Positions 1 through 12,023 of a DNA stretch of 64,000 nucleotides are shown here, in pieces. A program made the position numbers and the translations under genes. Source of the stretch: Biancaea sappan (lineage: Eukaryota > Streptophyta > Magnoliopsida > Fabales > Fabaceae); the NCBI GenBank assembly GCA_037074585.1, contig CM073496.1, forward strand, positions 49,045,001 to 49,109,000. Direction: 5' to 3'. Numbering within the stretch: position 1 is the first letter of the stretch; every line of letters begins with the position of its first letter. Below the pieces are notes generated by a model. That model made no database searches. It saw nothing but the letters and a program-made list of their open reading frames with translations, and was not told the DNA's origin.

Positions 1-2327
1 TGTATAACTAATATACTCACATATATCGTTTGCGGTCCAAAATAAGGAAAAGCATACAGGGACCGCGACATATCTCCAAGAAACCCCAACATATTCATAT
101 TCTCACACATATATCGTGAGGTTGAAACTCAGGTTACAGGACAATAGAAAAAAAAAATTGTGTAATCTCAAAATTATCTTTCCAAAAAAAGTGTGAAGTT
201 CCAAACTGTAATATTTCAAGAATTTATATGAATATTTAAAGTCTAATTTGAAGTTTAGTGAAAAATTTAATTACGTGAAAAATTTACTTTTTGAATTAGT
301 GAAGAAAATGTGGGAATAGAAATTTTAATTTTTAATTTAAGAAATTTTTACAAATTCTCAAGGACTAAAGTGAAAAGAAAAAAAAGTATAGAGGACTTTT
401 GAGAAATGACCAAGTAGGAACCCGAGAAGGATAATAGAGCTTATGGGAATGAATTATGAGTCCGGTACTGAAAGGATGATGGATTTGGAATTAAAGTGGA
501 GTTTGAGATATTGTGAGGGACTAAAGTGAAATAAGGAAATCTGTGGGGCACCTAGGATTTAGAAACACCTGAGGTGAGATTTTATGAATTTGCTTTTGCT
601 AGTCTTGACTGAGGGTTAATTGAAGAGCAAGTGATAATTTCACCTCGGGCGAGTAAATAGGTGGCCTCACCTATTTTTTTCTTCATTTTTCTCCTTTCCT
701 CTCTCTCTCTTCACTTTCTCTCCTCTCTTTCTCTCTTTCTTCTCTCTACTTTCTCTCTCTACACTCCAACTCCACAACCGGACTTTGAAGGGCGGATCTC
801 GGGCTACGGGGCGAGCCTCTAGGAGCCAAGCAACGTAGAGAAAGCAAGGAATCGAGGTAGAAATTTTTATTTCTTAAGCTTTTCCCTATTTTCTAGTTTT
901 AAGAGTGTTTGAGGTAAAAATCGAGATTCCGGCTTCGTTTCTCGATTAAAATTGGTGATTTTGGTGTCTAAATGCTCCTTAGACATTAAGGGTGAGATCC
1001 CATGGAAGAAATCATGAAAAACGGTGGAGATTTGGCCAGATTTGGGCCAAATCCGAGAGAAAATCGCGAAAGGTCGCGATCGTGGCGCCCAGGCGCCAAG
1101 GTTATGTGGCGAAGAAGAAAGGATTGGTGCCCAGGCGCCACTCATGGCGCCTAGGTGCCAGGTGTGCCGGGAAACCTTAGCTTATTTTAAATCGGTCATA
1201 ACTTCTTCATCCGAACTCCGTTTTGGGCAAACTTTATATCGTTGGAAAGCTCTTTGAGTCTAGTTTCCAATGGTATAAGTTTCATTTAGATATTCATAGT
1301 GGGAGTGCCGAGAGTGTGAAATCCAGGTGAGTGGGTTAATACTTGCTATGATTAAATATCTGTTATTGACTTTTTGCATCATAGTGAAAATATGTTGTTT
1401 ATCCAAGTTTGAAGAGGATGATGTGGAACGATGAGGCATAAACAATTGTGGAACGTGTCTGGTAATGTATATAATTATATTTTCTTATTTTCCCATGAAT
1501 GGAGGTTATATGATGGATTGTGAATGGCATGTGAACTGAGTTGAATAATTGTTCTATATTATGGGTTATGTTGTATACATGCTATGTTGCTGGAACCACA
1601 TTGATTATGTTGTGGTTTGAATTGTAAATGAATGAGTTGTGTATGTGGCTCAAGATTTTGATTGAGGATGTTTTTATATGTGATTGTGATTGTGTTTGAC
1701 TGGAAAGGAAAGGCATGGTGGTGCACCCTATGGAGAAATTTATGTGAAGTTATAAGGGTAGAGATTATAAACGGAAAATGTGTGTGAAATTGATTTCACC
1801 GATTGCTGTTGTGAATTTTGAATTATGTTGAAATGTATTTGATTTACTTGAATATTGTTGTGAAGTATTATGAATAATATTATATCATATGATGATCGAT
1901 TTACGTATGATTGTTGCATGTTATCATTATGATGCATGATATTTTTTTGTCATAGTGTTGTGTTATCTACTCACTGGGCACGTGGTTTGCTCATACCCCT
2001 CTTATTGATATTTTTTTTCAGAGTTGACAGCTGAAGGTAAATATCGGAACAAGGAATTATGGATCCTTAGTACATGATTACCTTTTCATTTGTTCAGGAT
2101 AAAGGTATAATAGTTAAGTCTTATTCTAAGTTGTATAAATCTAGAAATCTCTGTAATCAGGTAGGTTCATTCAGTGATGTAATGTGAATAATTGTAGTAT
2201 GTATAGAGAACTCGGTTTGGTTGCATGAAAAAGAATTGTATGATTTTTAAGAGAAAGATAGGCTTACGGAGGTGAAATGAAATTCACTTTCCGTGCCGGT
2301 CACGTGCTCAGATTTTGGGACGTGACA
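1..2327 (+). mobile_element. Solo or 3' LTR of a Ty3/gypsy element (left end at or before window start)
   Basis: The last 40 bases (GTGCCGGTCACGTGCTC... to GTGACA) closely resemble the end of the intact Tekay-type LTR at 59070-59103 (GTGCCGGTCATGTGCC... to GTGACA). No tRNA primer site follows position 2327, so this is a solo LTR or the 3' LTR of an element lying to the left. Inside are phrases typical of such LTRs (GGGACTAAAGTGAAA at about 360 and 515), a pyrimidine-rich CT tract at 680-765, and three close copies of a GGCGCC-containing motif at 1084-1160. Short open frames at 867-1257 fall in this non-coding LTR and are not genes. The left boundary cannot be fixed; base 1 happens to read TGT. 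Confidence 0.7.
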
Positions 2328-2795
2328 CAAACTCTAAAAAAATGTATGGAGGATAAATATCACAATGAAAATTAATATAACTTTTGATAATTAAATTTAA
2401 AGAAATAATTATAAACTAACATGATAAGATTATAAGATGTAGTTAGTTATAAATAATATTAAATTATTAAATAAATAATTATTTTGAAACAATTAAAAAT
2501 TCTATAAACAAACTATATCAAAATGTAACTAACATAATTTCATTATGTTCAAATAAATATAAAAATAATTAAATTATTTTTTCAAAATTATTTTCACAAT
2601 AATTTAAAGTATTTTTTTTGAAATACTCCATTTCTCACAACACTTGAAACCTTGAAGCTCCTTTACTTCTTTTCATTTGCAAACGTATCACCCTTTGGGC
2701 AGAGGGCACCACTTATCTGAAGAGCACTTCATTTCTATGTTTATAAATGGACCAACAAGAACTGAGAGTTTCTAAAACAATCTCAATTCCGTTTG
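2328..2795. other. AT-rich intergenic DNA
   Basis: AT-rich sequence with no open frame of interest and no recognised repeat termini. It separates the LTR from the LINE fragment. Confidence 0.5.
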
Positions 2796-2819
2796 ATTCT
2801 TGACTTGCTCTATTAGTTT

Positions 2820-3084
2820 CAAAAGCCATTCTTGCTCAGAGGTAAAATTAAGGAGATCATTTCTGAGTGACATATGGTCGTAATTTTCCATTTTATCACA
2901 TCCTATTGGACACCAGCCATTTATCTTTATTCCTCTCTTTAATTAACGTAGAGACTCCATTTGGAAGTGCTTTGTGTGTCAATTTCCATACAAACATGGA
3001 TATTTTCCTTGGCATTTTAAGTTTCCAAAACTTCTTGGTGATGGGATGGTGAAGGCTATTTACATCCATTTGGTACGTAGCCAT
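2820..3084 (-). pseudogene. LINE (non-LTR retrotransposon) fragment, zf-RVT region of ORF2
   Basis: Read on the - strand, 3084-2896 gives an open frame with FWKLKMPRKISMFVWKLTHK, then ALPNGVSTL and KDKWLVSN. This is the pattern of the zf-RVT zinc-binding domain at the C-terminus of plant L1-type ORF2 proteins (WKLK-P-K---F-WK--H-ALP). After a frame change the sequence continues with CPIGCDKMENYDH, which fits the Cys/His part of that domain. Only this short piece remains, with a frameshift and no poly(A) end that I can identify, so it is a truncated relic. The family assignment rests on the motif alone. Confidence 0.6.
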
Positions 3085-4511
3085 GTTTTGTTGTACATTG
3101 TCTCCTTACATGATGGTTCCAAACTAGTCTGTCCTTTGCCCCATATCTAGAACTTGTTATATAATTTGTAACGTTAAAGTAAAATTGAAGTCCTCAGATA
3201 AAAAAAATTATATATAAAAGTATTTAAGTGTTAGTTCATTTGTCAAGTTTAAATTAATTTAATATAGTATATCAATTAATATTAATACATTGTTATATTT
3301 ATTTATATATAAATGACTTGAAATTGACTTTAACCTGGATCTTTTTTATAATTAATTAATTTATTTTTTATTAATTTTAAATTTAAAAATGACGTGTTAG
3401 TTGAATTTTAAAATATTTCAAAATTTAAAATAATGTATCAGTTAAAAAATTAAAATTTAAAGAGACATATCAATTGAAAATCAAACAGACATAATTATTC
3501 AGATATATATATATTATTAAAATCTAGAGAAAGTAATGGGATAGACATCCAAACAAAGGTTTTTTGTTGTATCCTAAAAAAATTTGTTTGTGATTTTTTA
3601 ATATATAGATAAAAACTCTTTAAAAATAAAGATTATCACGTTTCAAAGTCAATTTTTTTTTTAAATAATAGAAATTGTGTTCTTTGGAATGTCTTCTATA
3701 GTCTATGGTTCAAACAACATCCTATAAAAAAGGATCTTTCACTTTAGTGAGTTTGTGTATGTTATGGTTAGCATGATACCAACATTTATTGTTCAAACGA
3801 ATATGCTCTCTACCGCCCACTTGCCACTTCAGGGGAGGCGTAATCAAGTTGGTCTTTCACTTCATAGTTCATCCAAAGAATAAACAAATATGGAAATAAT
3901 GGATCTCGATGTGACACTTTCCACTATAATAATACTAATTCAAAGCTTTGGAAAACTTATTACCTTTTGTTCCTTGTTGATCAACAACCAATGAGACTTT
4001 ATCAAACGCTTTTTGTATGTTAAATTTGAAAGTTGTCAGACTCTATTTTTGACAAATTCTTGTTGGTATGATAAAATAATGTCTAACTGTTATTGTGAAT
4101 TTACAATGTCTAAAAAGACTTCTATTTTTGTTAATTTTCAAATGGTTTTATGTTGCTTTGGAGTAAAAAATGCATGCCACTTGGGCAAAATGGGCTCTCA
4201 TTTATTAATCGATAGTAGTTTGCCTACCAAATGAATCATTGTGATTGAAAATACTTTAGTGGATAAAATTGAAAGACTTTATATTTGAATAACCATATTA
4301 AGGAAGTACTTTTTTCAATGACCAAATTATTAATTTACTTTGTCAAATTTAATTAATACAAATTAATGGATCGGCTCTCCCCTCTTTTTTTTTTTTGTGA
4401 TCAGATTCTGCCGTACGGTAATATAATGTTAAATAAATTAATAGTTTGATCCTTATAAAATTATTCCTCTCTGAATTTGATCATTCAAATATAAAGTTTC
4501 TTAATTTAATT

Positions 4512-4562
<51 letters not shown>

Positions 4563-6600
4563 GAGGTCTCTAAATTCTCAAAGAAGTATTTGTATTCATT
4601 TGATGCATTAAAATTTGACTATAACACAAAATAGCGTCATGTTGGAATTTGATTAAGTTCATATTTATCATTTCACAACCTAAATTTATCCGAGTAGTAT
4701 TTTTCATAAAAATTCAAATTTTCTGAATAGAAAAAATTTAACCTTAAAAAAAGTTTACACCTTTATAAACCAACAAACTCAAATTATATTAGTTGGAATC
4801 CAATAAAATTTCTAATTCCCACGTTCAACTCTAATTTTTTTAGCGCAAAAAAAAATCTGAATTAGAAAAGTTTGTGTGTCCTAAAATCAATTGAAATAAT
4901 TAACAATCTCAACCCTTCTCTTTTAGCAGTGTGTCTTGCTAATTAACTCAACACTATATGACTTGTTAAGGTCAATTAAAAAACTAATATTTTTCTCATC
5001 ATATGGTCCAATTCTCATTATTTTTTAAATGAGCTACTTAATTTTACAACAATATATATCGAATTCCATTAGTAACTTGCTAAGCTAATAACCGAAGTAA
5101 TAATGCTTGATATTGAAAAGCCACAGAGGCATAAAATATTGTTGCTTTTACTATTTTTATTGTTCTGTATAAATATTCTTTTGTACATCCTATTTGACGA
5201 TTTGCTCATACGTATATACATATATATACTCACACACATAAAAGCTCAACTTTGCAACTTATATTTGTTAAATCTAGGTCAACTATATGCAAACTCAATA
5301 TTTAACTAAGGGGATATTTCAAAGCTTACATCTCTTGAAGCAGTCAAAACATATTCTCCCTTAAAAGTACGGAACTTCAGTCCAACATGCTCAACATGGG
5401 TTAATTGACTCGTATGCCATTAATTGAGTAAATAATATCTACTAATATTTTTGGATTCAGTTTGAATATTGACGCGGCCTTTAAATTATTGGATTATTGG
5501 TCTAATTGTTAGACTATCGAATTAATTGTTGAACCAAATGATTAAATAAAAAATTAAAAAAATTATGTATATCTATATACGTTTACAAATAAATATTAAA
5601 ATAAGTAAAATAAATAATTTATATACAAATTTCACATATTAAAATATTGAAATCATGCTCATTAGTCATAAATAATTATTCAATCTTTCTTGATGTTACA
5701 AAATTAATTGTTGAATATAGACCTATCATCTAATTCTTCTTAACCATTCAATTTTTCAATGTTACAAAGTTCACATATTTATCATTTTAATTTTCAGACA
5801 CAACGAAATAAATTTATTGTTATCATAAAAACCATCCATGTCATAAGAACCATGAATTTTTAGGTGGACCCTTTATTACTAGAATCATAAAGACACAAGG
5901 AATAAATGACCTAGGCTCAGTCTGTGATGTTGATATAAAATAAGAGGAGATAATCTCATATCACTGGGTCAACAAGTCAGTGATAACTTAGTCGAATCGA
6001 TCAATTCGTCATTGATTATCTGTTTAGTGATTCAAAAGTGTAATCTGACCGGAACAGAAATAGTAATACCCATAATTAATACATCCCTCTAACATTTAGA
6101 TATGGCTAACCAATTATAAATAATATGAACTCAATTTTACCATGTATGATCTTTTTTAAAATAACAGTCCATTTTGCTTATCACTTAAGTATTAGAGGTA
6201 TAAATAGGAGAGTTTGTCTGTTGTCTATCGTTTGCATTGATAATTTGAAAAGTGCGAAGTATTAATATTCTATTAATAATTTGTACAATAATATTAGATG
6301 GAAAAATAATTTAATTATTTAACAAACATGCCCCTTACAATATCAACAAAATCAGATAGAGAAGTGCGCCGTCACCGTAAACAAATGGAGGTGCATGAGG
6401 TAGAGGTAGTATCCAGTGTAGGCTTTAACTGAAATCGGATTACTCCTGTTTCAATCATGGAAATTGTCAATAAATCGACGGCTCTAATTATTTTATACTT
6501 TTTTAATTTTAATTTTTTAAAAAAACTTCTGAACTGTTGATAAAGATAATTAATGATAATCAACGATACAGATCAGGCTCCCAATTCCCAAATCCGGTTC
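3085..6600. other. AT-rich intergenic region without recognisable genes
   Basis: Very AT-rich DNA with scattered short open frames (around 4013-4234, 5103-5309 and 6372-6563) that show no domain, no codon structure and no similarity to known families. It contains one (TA)n microsatellite, listed separately. I see no LTR, TIR or Helitron ends in this stretch. Confidence 0.5.
4514..4558. repeat. (TA)n microsatellite
   Basis: About 22 uninterrupted TA units, flanked by ordinary AT-rich sequence. Confidence 0.9.
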
Positions 6601-6784
6601 GGCTTTAACCCACAAAACCTGTCATTGTAATGAGACGGTTCATCCGCTTCTGCTTTCCCTCTGTATTATTTCCTTGCATACTTCTTCTTCTATGTCTCTC
6701 TCTGTTTGACGGGTCTAAAGGGAAGAAAAATAGGGTTTTTGAATTGTTGTCTCTAAAAAAAGGGCAAAATCTGGAGTTGAAATT
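6601..6784 (+). promoter_or_regulatory. Promoter-proximal region and 5' leader of HSP20-like gene 1
   Basis: Less AT-rich than the sequence upstream, with a CT-rich leader (TTCTTCTTCTATGTCTCTCTC around 6680-6705) typical of plant 5' UTRs, leading into the upstream exon at 6785. No clear TATA box was identified. The placement is inferred from the paralogous gene, where similarity also begins close to this exon. Confidence 0.4.
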
Positions 6785-6867
6785 ATGGTTATCGATGATA
6801 TGATGGAGGAGAGCATTATCGTCGGCTGTGAAACTTCTTCTCGGTTCTCTGATGCATATCCGAAAAG
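6785..6867 (+). other. Upstream exon with ATG (probable uORF) of HSP20-like gene 1
   Basis: Starts ATG and encodes MVIDDMMEESIIVG... up to SDAYPKR, ending at AAAAG|GTACTC, a plausible splice donor. The paralogous gene has the matching block at 11330-11418 with the same MMEESIIVG core and donor. A likely acceptor is CCAACCAG at about 7432 or CATCAG at about 7446. Through the second acceptor the frame stops at a TAA one base before the main ATG (7462); through the first it overlaps the main ORF. A conserved upstream ORF acting on translation is the simplest reading. A coding first exon is less likely because neither join stays in frame with the main ORF. Confidence 0.5.
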
Positions 6868-7461
6868 GTACTCTTTGAAGACCTTTTTTGATTTTCTTCT
6901 CGGGGCTCTCTCTCTCTAACCATCATTTCTTGTGTTTTTAAGCCATAATTTGTGCGAAAATATATAGAATTTACATATTTTAATGTCTTTAATGGTTATG
7001 ATTTAGTGTTTCCCATCTTACTTTGGAGGATTTATGGAGATCCTTGGGTTAGGGTTAGACATAGTTTTCCTTTAGTGTTTTCTTTAATTCCGAGATCTCT
7101 TCCTCTCACTCCAGGGGTAGAGATTAAAGAGACATCACACCTTGTATTCGTCTATTCATCTTGCTGCTCTGTATTCGTCTATAGAATTGTTAAGTATTTA
7201 ATTTATTTTTTTGGGTAAATACTAAGGTACATGGTCTAAATCTCATTGTTTCCGGTTTTCTTAATAATCTGCCAAACTTGTTGATCTTTTGTTTTTTTTT
7301 TTCTGAGTGCGTGAGGACTTTATTATCTGATTGAAAAATCTAGGGCTTTGATGGAGGGGAGATATAGTGGGGATTGATATTAAGGTTGTTTTGTTGAATT
7401 GTTTATGGGATGGCAACATTGAACCAACCAGCAATAATACTCATCAGCGAGATGAGGTAAA

Positions 7462-8970
7462 ATGGGCGATTCTCTTCTCACATCATTGTCAATGGAGAAT
7501 CACCACCCTTCCACGCTTTTGTCCATGGATTCAAGTGCATCTTCTCACGAGGAACTGGATTTGGAGATGAATCGGCAAATCATACTCTCCCGTCCACCCG
7601 ATATCAATTTGCCCCTGTCAGCAGAGCGTAGTCCGCCTCTACAGCCATGGAACTCTGACCCGGGTGATATATTAGATGTTGGTCTTGGTACTCAAGGATA
7701 TGAGACTGAAAGTTTCCTCAACCCTCTTCCCAAAGGTGGAAGGAAGTGCACAAAGCGAGTCGATAGCATATGGGGGGCTTGGTTTTTCTTCAGTTTCTAT
7801 TTTAAGCCCGCATTGAATGAAAAATCCAAGGCCAAGATAGTCACGGACAGCAACAGTGTTTCAGGGTTTGACAAGTCTGATCTTAAGCTTGATGTTTTTA
7901 TGGTCCAACATGACATGGAGAACATGTACATGTGGGTTTTCAAGGAGAGGCCGGAAAATGCATTGGGTAAGATGCAGCTGAGGAGTTACATGAATGGCCA
8001 TTCTCGCCAAGGGGAGCGCCCTTTTCCATTTAGTGTCAACAGAGGTTTTGTTCGATCCCACAGGATGCAACGAAAGCATTACAGAGGCTTATCAAACCCC
8101 CAATGTTTGCATGGCATTCAGGTGGTTCCCTCACCCAATCTCAAGGGCCTTGATGAGGATGAGCAAAAAAGGTGGATGGAACTTACTGGAAGGGATTTGA
8201 ATTTCACAATCTCACCCGAAGCAAGCGATTTCAGTTCATGGAGAAATCTCCCCAACACAGATTTTGAGCTTGAGAGACCAGCTCCCCCAATCAAGAGTGC
8301 TTCAAATACACACCCAAAGAAACTGCTCAATGGGTCCGGGCTGAATTTGTCAACTCATCCTCCTAACCTCAGTAATGGTGATGGGATGGACCTATCTCCT
8401 GTCAGCAGGAAGAGGAAGAAGGACTTTTTTCCTCATGGGCATGAAGAATATTACTTGGCTGTTAATCCTCCATCAGATCGGATTTCAGATATAGAATTGC
8501 CTACGGGTGAACCATCCTGGCTTTCAGACTTCAGTGGGGTAATGAAGACTGTCTATGGACCAGTTACAGCTGCAAAAGCTATTTATGAGGATGAACAAGG
8601 CCACTTAATTATCATCAGCCTGCCCTTTGTAGATCTCGCTCGTGTGAAAGTTTCTTGGAGGAATACCCTCACTCACGGAATCATTAAGGTCTCTTGTGTG
8701 AGCACATCTGGGAAGCCACTTATCAAGAGACATGATAGGACATTCAAGCTTACTGATCCATCTTCTGAGCACTGCCCTCCTGGTGAGTTTGTCCGAGAAA
8801 TTCCTCTTTCAACTCGAATTCCTGAATATGCAAATATTGAAGCGTACTATGATGGGCCTGGATCAGTGCTTGAGATCATGGTGCCAAAACATCGCGTGGG
8901 ACCAGAAGAACATGAAGTCCGAGTTTGCCTTCGCCCTCATTTGGGAGGGAATGATTTTATGTTGATATGA
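7462..8970 (+). CDS. HSP20-like (alpha-crystallin domain) protein, copy 1
   Basis: An intronless ORF of 502 residues. The C-terminal part, about residues 368-490, has the beta-rich pattern of an alpha-crystallin domain (EDEQGHLIIISLPFVDL, VSWRNTLTHGIIKVSC, GSVLEIMVPKH). The first 365 residues are a plant-specific region: a Ser/Asp-rich start, LSRPPDINLPLS at 43-54, an aromatic WGAWFFFSFYFKP at 104-116, and a basic SRKRKK at 315-320 that could be a nuclear localisation signal. The protein resembles the Arabidopsis AT5G02480 group of HSP20-like proteins, also next to Hsp70 genes; the function of that group is not clear to me. It lacks the short length (about 150-200 residues) of classical small heat-shock proteins, so canonical chaperone activity is not assured. 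The start is supported by the paralogue at 12024, which aligns from its first residue. Confidence 0.9.
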   Translation: MGDSLLTSLSMENHHPSTLLSMDSSASSHEELDLEMNRQIILSRPPDINLPLSAERSPPLQPWNSDPGDILDVGLGTQGYETESFLNPLPKGGRKCTKRVDSIWGAWFFFSFYFKPALNEKSKAKIVTDSNSVSGFDKSDLKLDVFMVQHDMENMYMWVFKERPENALGKMQLRSYMNGHSRQGERPFPFSVNRGFVRSHRMQRKHYRGLSNPQCLHGIQVVPSPNLKGLDEDEQKRWMELTGRDLNFTISPEASDFSSWRNLPNTDFELERPAPPIKSASNTHPKKLLNGSGLNLSTHPPNLSNGDGMDLSPVSRKRKKDFFPHGHEEYYLAVNPPSDRISDIELPTGEPSWLSDFSGVMKTVYGPVTAAKAIYEDEQGHLIIISLPFVDLARVKVSWRNTLTHGIIKVSCVSTSGKPLIKRHDRTFKLTDPSSEHCPPGEFVREIPLSTRIPEYANIEAYYDGPGSVLEIMVPKHRVGPEEHEVRVCLRPHLGGNDFMLI

Positions 8971-9300
8971 GATAGGCTTATACAGTTATACTAAAAATTA
9001 TTCTGGTAGCCAAGCATGATCAATATGTCGTTGTTTCACTAACTTTCTTGTACCATACAGTATAATCTGTAATGCAAGTGTGCGTCTTAGCAAATTTTTC
9101 TCGCTAATCTGTTGGCATTTGATTGTAATGGTAATAATCTCTAAATCTTTGAACATGCAATGCTGATTATTTATACGAAATTGTTTACATAACATATTGC
9201 TTCTAGTGATATTCTTCGAATTTAGTTGCCTGAACATTTTATTAGTATATACTAGTGCATTAGTGGTCGTAGTTTTGCTTTTGCGGAGTGATCCCTAGAG
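8971..9300 (+). other. 3' UTR and downstream flank of HSP20-like gene 1
   Basis: Similar to the region after the second gene (13533-13870), for example the shared words AGTATAATCTGTAATGCAA and GTGTAATCTATGATACAA, and TTTTATTAGTATA against TTTTATTGGTATG. The homology marks the right edge of the HSP20-like gene duplication near 9295. There is no further gene. Confidence 0.5.
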
Positions 9301-11279
9301 ATGTTTTCATGTGCAATAATTGACTTGCATATTTAGGTGGTCCTTAGATCTCTGGCTCTTAGTCACAAAACCATCTCTAATATCAAATAGAATGTGTTAT
9401 CTCCAAGCGGAGTGGGGAGTGCGTCCTCTCAGAACAGACGTTCATTCGAGTTCACTACTATTCCCTGCTTTTTGAAAAGCTTTCTGCATCTTTTAGATAT
9501 CAAGTTTCTGTGGTGGTTGTTGTTAGTGTAGCCTCGCCTCAGCGCCTTTTAATGCTTCAAATCTGTCTTTCATGCTGGCTGAGGCGAGGGGCTTTCATCT
9601 ATGCGCTCGCTTATCTGGTGGATGCAAGGTGCTTGCTTGCGTCTGCTGTCTGTCTCGAATACTATTTACTTTATTTTTCCATAGATAATGTTTAAAGGTC
9701 ATCCAAATAATCGTCTCTATCATACTAATTATGTTAAAACAATAAAAGTGTTTTAATAATAAGGTTAATTATATTACTTGTGTATAAAGTAAAAGTGTTC
9801 TTCGATTTGATTCAATTTCAATCAATTTGGATAAAGCATGAACTTATTCGATTTTATTTTTTAAACGATTTAGTTTGATTTTTTGTGGTTTTGAATAAAA
9901 AAATCATAAAATTTTGTATAATATTTGAAATATTCTATTACAATGTTTGGAAGAATTATTTTGTGAACACAGTTAATATCAATATTTATTTGTTTTCATA
10001 AATTTATATTTCATTCTTTAGATTACCTATTAATAATTCAAATCATAGTTTAACCTATTAATATTAGCATATAAATTTGTGACAATATATTTAATTGATA
10101 TTCAATCACAATAAAAAATAAAATTAGTGTATTAGTATATAGGATTATATATATATATATATATTGTTCTATTTGATTCGGTTAACTAATCCAAATAATT
10201 CGATTGTCATATTTTATAAATTGATTTGAACTTTTTTTTTTGATTATGATTAGTTTTTAGTTGATTTGATTTGGTTTTATATAGTTAACTGATCCAAACT
10301 ATTCAATTGTCATGTTTTATAAATTGATTTGGATTTTCTTTTTTTAATTGTAATGGTTGATTTGGTTTGATTTTATATATGGCGAAGGCTTTTTCACCCT
10401 ATCATGATAAAGCTGGGGAGTTGTTTCAGCTGACTAAAACAGGATGCGCACAGAGCAATGAAAAAGAAAAGAAAAAAAAAAAAAGCAGGGACACGATTAT
10501 GGCGCATTATAAAATGAACTCTCGTCCAAACCGTGACATACTATAATACTGGAATATGTCGTTTATGATACCTGCTACTAATGCTAACTAAGCTTACTGA
10601 CTCTTCATCCATCGAGCTTATATCTGAAACCTCAAAATCTCGACTTTTCATTTTTGTTTTTTCAAATTTAATAAATGCATATGATAATTTTTTTTTTCAA
10701 ATTAACTTCTTCTAAAATTGAATCACTGGAGTTCAAACAATGGTTACTACAGTGAATAATAGATGTTGGCTAACTTGTAATTTTCCTTCCCGTTGGAATG
10801 ATCGTCTATAAAAAAAATGATATGAACCATGAATTACTACAGTGAATAATTGATGCTCTTGCAAAAAAAATGATATATATATATATATATATAAAAGCTT
10901 TAATTTTGCCTATATTAGTAATATTTGATAACTAAAAAGATTAATTTAGTATTGATTTTATAATTCAGGACATTTTCTCTAAATAGCTTACATTTGTATT
11001 CATGTTTCGTTTATTAAAATCTATTTTATTAACTTAAAAAAATAATGAAAAATGATGAACAATACTATAAATTTAAATAGAAATAAATTAATCGGTAGCC
11101 TTTGCCCTAGAATTTAGTAAGATTAAACTCTGCTCGGTCAAAAACTGTATAGCTACCTTTTTTTTTGGAGTAAAAAAATTGTATAATTCGTTAATTACTT
11201 GATTACTATGTAACATCATTGGGTTTTTTTAAAAAAATTACAAAAACTGTTGACTTAAACTGGGCCTGAACCCTTCGAG
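9301..11279. other. Intergenic region between the two HSP20-like genes
   Basis: Mostly AT-rich. A short GC-richer patch at about 9530-9660, with CCTCGCCTCAGCGCC and GAGGCGAGGGGC words, looks like a piece of a dispersed repeat that I cannot classify. TA runs occur at 10146-10164 and 10872-10892. No ORF here has support. Confidence 0.45.
10166..10345. repeat. Imperfect direct repeat of about 115 bp
   Basis: The sequence TTCGGTTAACTAATCCAAAT with its downstream context ATTCGATTGTCATATTTTA is repeated roughly 115 bases later as AGTTAACTGATCCAAACTA and ATTCAATTGTCATGTTTTA. There are two decayed copies and no known element ends. Confidence 0.6.
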
Positions 11280-11329
11280 AATGCGTAGGGTCCATAAGCC
11301 CGTAAACAGCTTAGTCTGGAGTAGACAAT

Positions 11330-11418
11330 ATGGTTGTCCATAACATGATGGAGGAGAGCATCATCGTCGGCTATCAGGTTACTCTTCGATTCTCCGATGC
11401 TTATCCTAAAACCAAAAG
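11330..11418 (+). other. Upstream exon with ATG (probable uORF) of HSP20-like gene 2
   Basis: The counterpart of 6785-6867. It encodes MVVHNMMEESIIVG... SDAYPKTKR and ends at AAAAG|GTACTG. The CATCAG acceptor candidate of gene 1 reads CATCAA here, so the CCACCAG site at about 11988-11994 is the better candidate. Through it the frame would end at a TGA overlapping the main ATG (AATGAG at 12023). Conservation of the MMEESIIVG core in both copies suggests function, probably translational control of the downstream ORF. Confidence 0.5.
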
Positions 11419-12023
11419 GTACTGCTTGAAGATCCCCTTTGATTTGCCTCTTGAATCTCTCTATTTCCTACCATCGTTTTTAATACTGTTAAAGCATTAG
11501 GTTTTGAAAATATGTGAAATTTGTACTTTTTAATGGATTTGATGGTTTTGATTCAGTGTTCCCCACCTGATTTTCGAGGATTTGCTGTGATCCTTGGGAT
11601 GGGGCTAGACATAGTTTTTCTTTAACGTTATCGAAATCTCCTTCTTTCTCTCCATAAGTAGAGATTGAAAAGATATTGTGCCTTCTATGTCTACTCCTCT
11701 TGTTGCCTTGTCTTCCGCAAAAAAGGTCTATTTTTTTAATATTTTAAAAAAATATTTCTCAGAAATACAAAATTTCTTGTTCTGAATCTTGTTAGGGCTC
11801 TTCATAATCTTGTTGGGTTATCTCTTAATTTTTTATTTTTCTTCGTTAATGTGGGTGTGTGAGGATTTTGTTATTTGATGATAAATCTAGGGTTTTGATG
11901 GAGGGGGAGATAGAGTGGGGTCTGATGTGATGATGGTGTTTATAAGGATGTTTTGTTGATTTGTTTTTGGGATGGCAACATTGAATCCACCAGCAGTGAA
12001 ACTCATCAACGAGATGAGGTAAA

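Noticed and set aside
867..1257. Open frames on both strands within the first LTR
   Set aside because: They overlap each other on opposite strands in a GC-richer part of an LTR and contain the GGCGCC repeat; no protein family pattern.
7367..7570. 67-residue frame overlapping the start of HSP20-like gene 1
   Set aside because: Not an independent gene. Part of it may be the tail of the uORF through one splice option; it is interrupted in copy 2.
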